DNA from: Woeseia sp.
Lineage (GTDB): Bacteria > Pseudomonadota > Gammaproteobacteria > Steroidobacterales > Woeseiaceae
NCBI GenBank assembly: GCA_021773015.1
Contig: JAJFKW010000001.1
Coordinates: forward strand, 2,525,305-2,589,304
Reading direction: 5' to 3'
DNA: 64,000 nucleotides
Shown: positions 61,299 to 64,000 of the stretch, piece by piece
Layout of the letters: the number at the start of each line of letters is the position of its first letter
Position numbering within the stretch: the first letter of the stretch is position 1
The notes under the pieces: model-generated
Database searches by the model: none
What the model was told of the DNA's origin: nothing
The model's input: only the letters and a program-made list of their open reading frames with translations
Position numbers and translations under genes: made by a program

Positions 61299-62429
61299 TT
61301 AACCGGATAAAAGCCGCTCATGTTCGGCGATGGCAAAGCGATCGGTCATTCCTGCAACATAGTCTGCAACCACTCTCGCCCTCAGTTCCTCACCATTGTC
61401 GGCGCGATTCGCAAATTCCTGTGGCATTTGAGATGGTTCTGCCATGTAGCGATCAAACAGCACTTCAATCATCTTTTGTGCTTTACCCGTCATGCTGCGG
61501 ACCTTCTCGTGGCTGTAAAGCGATTTATTAAGAAAGCGTTTGAGCTGCAGATGCTCCTGATAAACCTCGTCGGAGAACTCTATCAACAGATTAGAACGTT
61601 CTCTCACATCGTCTATCGTGCGTGGCGCAGCTTTCTCGATAAGTGCTTGGCTGGTTGTAATTAGATCGCTAACAACACGATTGATCATGCGTCGAATGAT
61701 CTCGTAGATTAGCCGACGATCCTCCAAGTCCGGGTACCGTTCGTGGACCACATCGTATTGATCCGCAAATAGCTTTTGCTCACGCAGTTGCTCAAGCGAA
61801 ATTAGGCCCGCACGAAATCCATCGTCAACGTCATGGTTGTTATACGCTATCGCGTCGGCCAGATTTGCGATTTGGGCTTCCAACCCGGGTTGTTGCCGCC
61901 GCAGAAAACGCTCCCCAAGCTCTCCGAGTTGACGCGCGTTTTGAGCGGAGCAGTGTTTTAGGATCCCTTCGCGCGTTTCGAACGTAAGGTTGAGACCGGG
62001 GAAATCCGCGTACTTGGCTTCCAATTCGTCAACGACACGCAGCGACTGCAGATTGTGCTCGAAACCGCCGTAGTCGCGCATACAGTGATTTAGCGTGTCC
62101 TGGCCTGCGTGTCCAAACGGCGTATGGCCGAGATCGTGAGCCAGCGATATACCTTCAACCAGCGATTCATTCAAGCGCAGTGCGCGCGCAACGGTACGCG
62201 CAATTTGTGCCACCTCGATAGAATGCGTTAGACGCGTGCGGTATAGATCGCCCTCGTGGTTAACGAAAACTTGCGTTTTGTAGACCAGACGGCGAAACCC
62301 GGTCGAATGCACAATACGGTCGCGGTCTCGCTGGAACTCATCACGATGCTCTGACGCAACTTCGGGAATTTTTCGACCGCGGCTTTGTTCCGAAAATGCG
62401 GCGTAGGTTGCGAGCGTTGTATTGCTCAT
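61299..62429 (-). CDS. dgt: Deoxyguanosinetriphosphate triphosphohydrolase-like protein
   Basis: This 376-residue HD-domain enzyme converts dNTPs (classically dGTP) to nucleoside and triphosphate. The metal ligands are in THSIEVAQIARTV and LAHDLGHTPFGHAGQDTL (HD), with NLADAIAYNNHDVDDG carrying the later ligands. Length matches the short dNTPase type (about 375-440). Its start overlaps the aroB stop by one base, so it is translated from the aroK-aroB transcript. Its link to DNA precursor control is established for the family, not for this protein. Confidence 0.93.
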   Translation of the reverse strand: MSNTTLATYAAFSEQSRGRKIPEVASEHRDEFQRDRDRIVHSTGFRRLVYKTQVFVNHEGDLYRTRLTHSIEVAQIARTVARALRLNESLVEGISLAHDLGHTPFGHAGQDTLNHCMRDYGGFEHNLQSLRVVDELEAKYADFPGLNLTFETREGILKHCSAQNARQLGELGERFLRRQQPGLEAQIANLADAIAYNNHDVDDGFRAGLISLEQLREQKLFADQYDVVHERYPDLEDRRLIYEIIRRMINRVVSDLITTSQALIEKAAPRTIDDVRERSNLLIEFSDEVYQEHLQLKRFLNKSLYSHEKVRSMTGKAQKMIEVLFDRYMAEPSQMPQEFANRADNGEELRARVVADYVAGMTDRFAIAEHERLLSG

Positions 62430-63532
62430 CAGTCTGCTAATGCCAATACCCGATCGAGCTTATCGGCAGAATATTCGCTGCTGACGTAAGCGTCGCCAAT
62501 GGCGTGTAGCTGGACAAAACGTAACGCCTTTGCAGCGACTTTTTTGTCGAGATCCATCGCCTCGCGTAAGCGTGCGCCACCAACTTTTGGCGGCGCGGTA
62601 GGTAGACCCGCACCGCTAACAAGCGCTTCCAATCGCGCGTACTGTGTCGACTCTAGATCGCTCAGCTTGGCCGCCATCAACATCCCTGCAGCAACGGCTT
62701 CGCCGTGTAGCCATTCTCCATAACCCAAGCAGTTTTCAATGGCGTGACCAAACGTGTGTCCAAAATTCAGCAGTGCACGCCGACCCATTTCCCGTTCGTC
62801 TTCAGCAACAATCCGTGATTTAATTTCGCAAGACCCAAGAACCGCCTCGATGAGTAAAGACCGATCGCCATTACGCAGTGCAGCGATATGCGTTTCAAGC
62901 CAAGCAAAGTACGCGGGATCAACGATGGCGCCGTGCTTTATGACCTCGGCGAGTCCAGCACTAAGCTCGCGCGCGGGCAGGGTTGCTAGGGTATCGACAT
63001 CAATCACGACCAAATTCGGCTGATGAAATGCGCCAATCAGATTTTTGCCGGCCGGATGATTCACGCCGGTTTTGCCACCTACAGACGAGTCAACCTGCGC
63101 CAATAATGTGGTCGGAATTTGAATAAACGGCACACCGCGCATGTAACTTGCTGCCGCGAAACCGGCAATATCACCTACGACACCACCGCCAAGCGCGATA
63201 ACGGTCGTATCCCGGTTAGCGCGCATTCCGACCAGCGCATCGATAACCTTGTGTACGGTGTCCGGCGTTTTATATTGCTCACCATCCGGAATTTGAATTT
63301 GTACGGCTCGCTTGCTGGTTAGCTGAGCCAATACTGGCGCCATATAGAGCGGACCGACAGTTTCGTTGCTCACGACCAGACAATCGGCACCACGAATATG
63401 TTCTGCTAACGACGAACTGTCTTGTATCAGGCCTTGGCCGACCATGACCGGATAGCGCCGCTCGCCGAGTTCGACTGTTAGTTTTCGGGTTTCAGTCAAC
63501 AAAGTGTCCAGCATTGTATGGGACACAATCAT
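62429..63532 (-). CDS. aroB: 3-dehydroquinate synthase
   Basis: This 367-residue NAD-dependent enzyme makes 3-dehydroquinate, the second step of the shikimate pathway. It has the NAD loop VIALGGGVVGDIAGFAAASY, IQIPTTLLAQVDSSVGGKTG, the zinc-site region LSAGLAEVIKHGAI and ALLNFGHTFGHAIENCLGYG with zinc histidines, then LHGEAVAAGM. Two possible starts, ATG 63532 and ATG 63514, differ by six residues. It follows aroK by about 45 bases and overlaps dgt. Confidence 0.97.
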   Translation of the reverse strand: MIVSHTMLDTLLTETRKLTVELGERRYPVMVGQGLIQDSSSLAEHIRGADCLVVSNETVGPLYMAPVLAQLTSKRAVQIQIPDGEQYKTPDTVHKVIDALVGMRANRDTTVIALGGGVVGDIAGFAAASYMRGVPFIQIPTTLLAQVDSSVGGKTGVNHPAGKNLIGAFHQPNLVVIDVDTLATLPARELSAGLAEVIKHGAIVDPAYFAWLETHIAALRNGDRSLLIEAVLGSCEIKSRIVAEDEREMGRRALLNFGHTFGHAIENCLGYGEWLHGEAVAAGMLMAAKLSDLESTQYARLEALVSGAGLPTAPPKVGGARLREAMDLDKKVAAKALRFVQLHAIGDAYVSSEYSADKLDRVLALAD

Positions 63533-63576
63533 TGCACGAAATCATGGGAGGGTCACACGGCAATGTGATGGCGGTG

Positions 63577-64000
63577 CTAGAGCGCTTCGTAAATTTCCTG
63601 TGCAACTTCCTGCACACGGCGGCCGTCAGTATCCACTACGAGGTCAGCGATCTCACGATACATCGGATCGCGGACATCCATGAGATTTTGTAGCACCTTC
63701 TGTGGGTCGCCATTATCCAGCATCGGTCGCTGACGGCCCTTCTGTGTTCGCTGCACCTGCTGCGCGACGCTGGTTTGCAGATAGACGACAAATCCACGAG
63801 CACCCAAACGGCTGCGGCTCTCAGGATCGACCACGGCGCCGCCGCCAGTTGCTAGAATGATGCCGTCCTTCAATGAAATTTCGTCGATGACCTTGGCTTC
63901 GCGTTTGCGAAAACCATTCTCGCCTTCCTTCTCAAATATAAACGGGATATCCACGCCAGTTCGAGACTCGATCTCGTCATCGCTGTCGATAAAATGCAGA
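63577..64000 (-). CDS. aroK: Shikimate kinase (5' end outside window)
   Basis: The frame runs off the right edge; 140 residues and a stop are present. Visible are the shikimate-binding HFIDSDDEIESRTGVDIPFI, the arginine in EGENGFRKREAKVIDE, GIILATGGGAVVDPESRSRL, the lid RTQKGRQRPMLD and MYREIADLVVDTDGRRVQEV. The Walker A loop is lost beyond the edge. It phosphorylates shikimate. Gene order aroK-aroB-dgt is conserved in Gammaproteobacteria. Confidence 0.95.
   Translation of the reverse strand, partial: LHFIDSDDEIESRTGVDIPFIFEKEGENGFRKREAKVIDEISLKDGIILATGGGAVVDPESRSRLGARGFVVYLQTSVAQQVQRTQKGRQRPMLDNGDPQKVLQNLMDVRDPMYREIADLVVDTDGRRVQEVAQEIYEAL

Overview
The window reads as chromosome of a free-living, probably marine or sediment gammaproteobacterium outside the Enterobacterales. 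The neighbourhood aroK-aroB-dgt-pyrF-hemE, the mutY-yggX pair, the ybbA/ybbP/tesA cluster, yajQ and ppc all point to Gammaproteobacteria. The ergothioneine pair egtB-egtD, a GGDEF-EAL protein, type IV pilin-like genes and an ECF sigma factor fit an environmental bacterium. I cannot name a genus.

Layout. (1) 1-6465 is a mobile island against the 3' end of a tRNA-Phe gene (6466-6541, minus strand). It carries an excisionase-like gene, a tyrosine integrase, a Tat-exported amidohydrolase and a compact plus-strand operon: HigB-type toxin, HigA fused to an ImmA/IrrE metallopeptidase, a Beta-family protein and the first 44 codons of a SEFIR-domain gene. An imperfect 29-bp direct repeat (3214-3242 and 6452-6480, the second running into the tRNA 3' end) brackets this operon like a pair of attachment sites. 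This is the best candidate for an undescribed, probably anti-phage, module. (2) 6.6-20 kb holds a membrane protein, a secreted LamG-like protein, a metallo-beta-lactamase-fold hydrolase, an AraC regulator, alanine dehydrogenase with a divergent Lrp regulator, an esterase, egtB-egtD, a decayed DUF2306 gene, yggX, mutY and a START-like protein. (3) 20-29 kb holds AsmA, an ECF sigma/membrane partner/DUF4097 operon, a GGDEF-EAL protein with a degenerate EAL domain, and a TolB-like propeller. (4) 29-36 kb is a complete, unfused trp operon (E-G-D-C-F-B-A). It is preceded by a leader peptide with three tandem Trp codons, an attenuator and a promoter so close that the leader mRNA may be leaderless. 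(5) 36-51 kb holds a serine hydrolase, an SLC13 transporter, a divergent protein resembling the C-terminal half of ribonucleotide reductase alpha, yajQ, ppc, YcgN, a 2-hydroxyacid dehydrogenase, an M20 peptidase, an AraC/GyrI regulator and a MuiA-type protein. (6) 51-53 kb is a three-gene type IV pilus-like cluster with one canonical and one aberrant pilin. (7) 53-64 kb holds a Nudix hydrolase, the ybbP-ybbA/tesA group, an acyl-CoA synthetase, hemE, pyrF, dgt, aroB and the 3' part of aroK.

A family of palindromic REP-like elements (arms resembling CGTCATTGCGAGGAGCGAAG) fills at least five intergenic gaps and accounts for most of the non-coding space outside the island. Identifications rest on motif reading without database searches. 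Starts were chosen from ribosome-binding sites, signal peptides and family N-termini.
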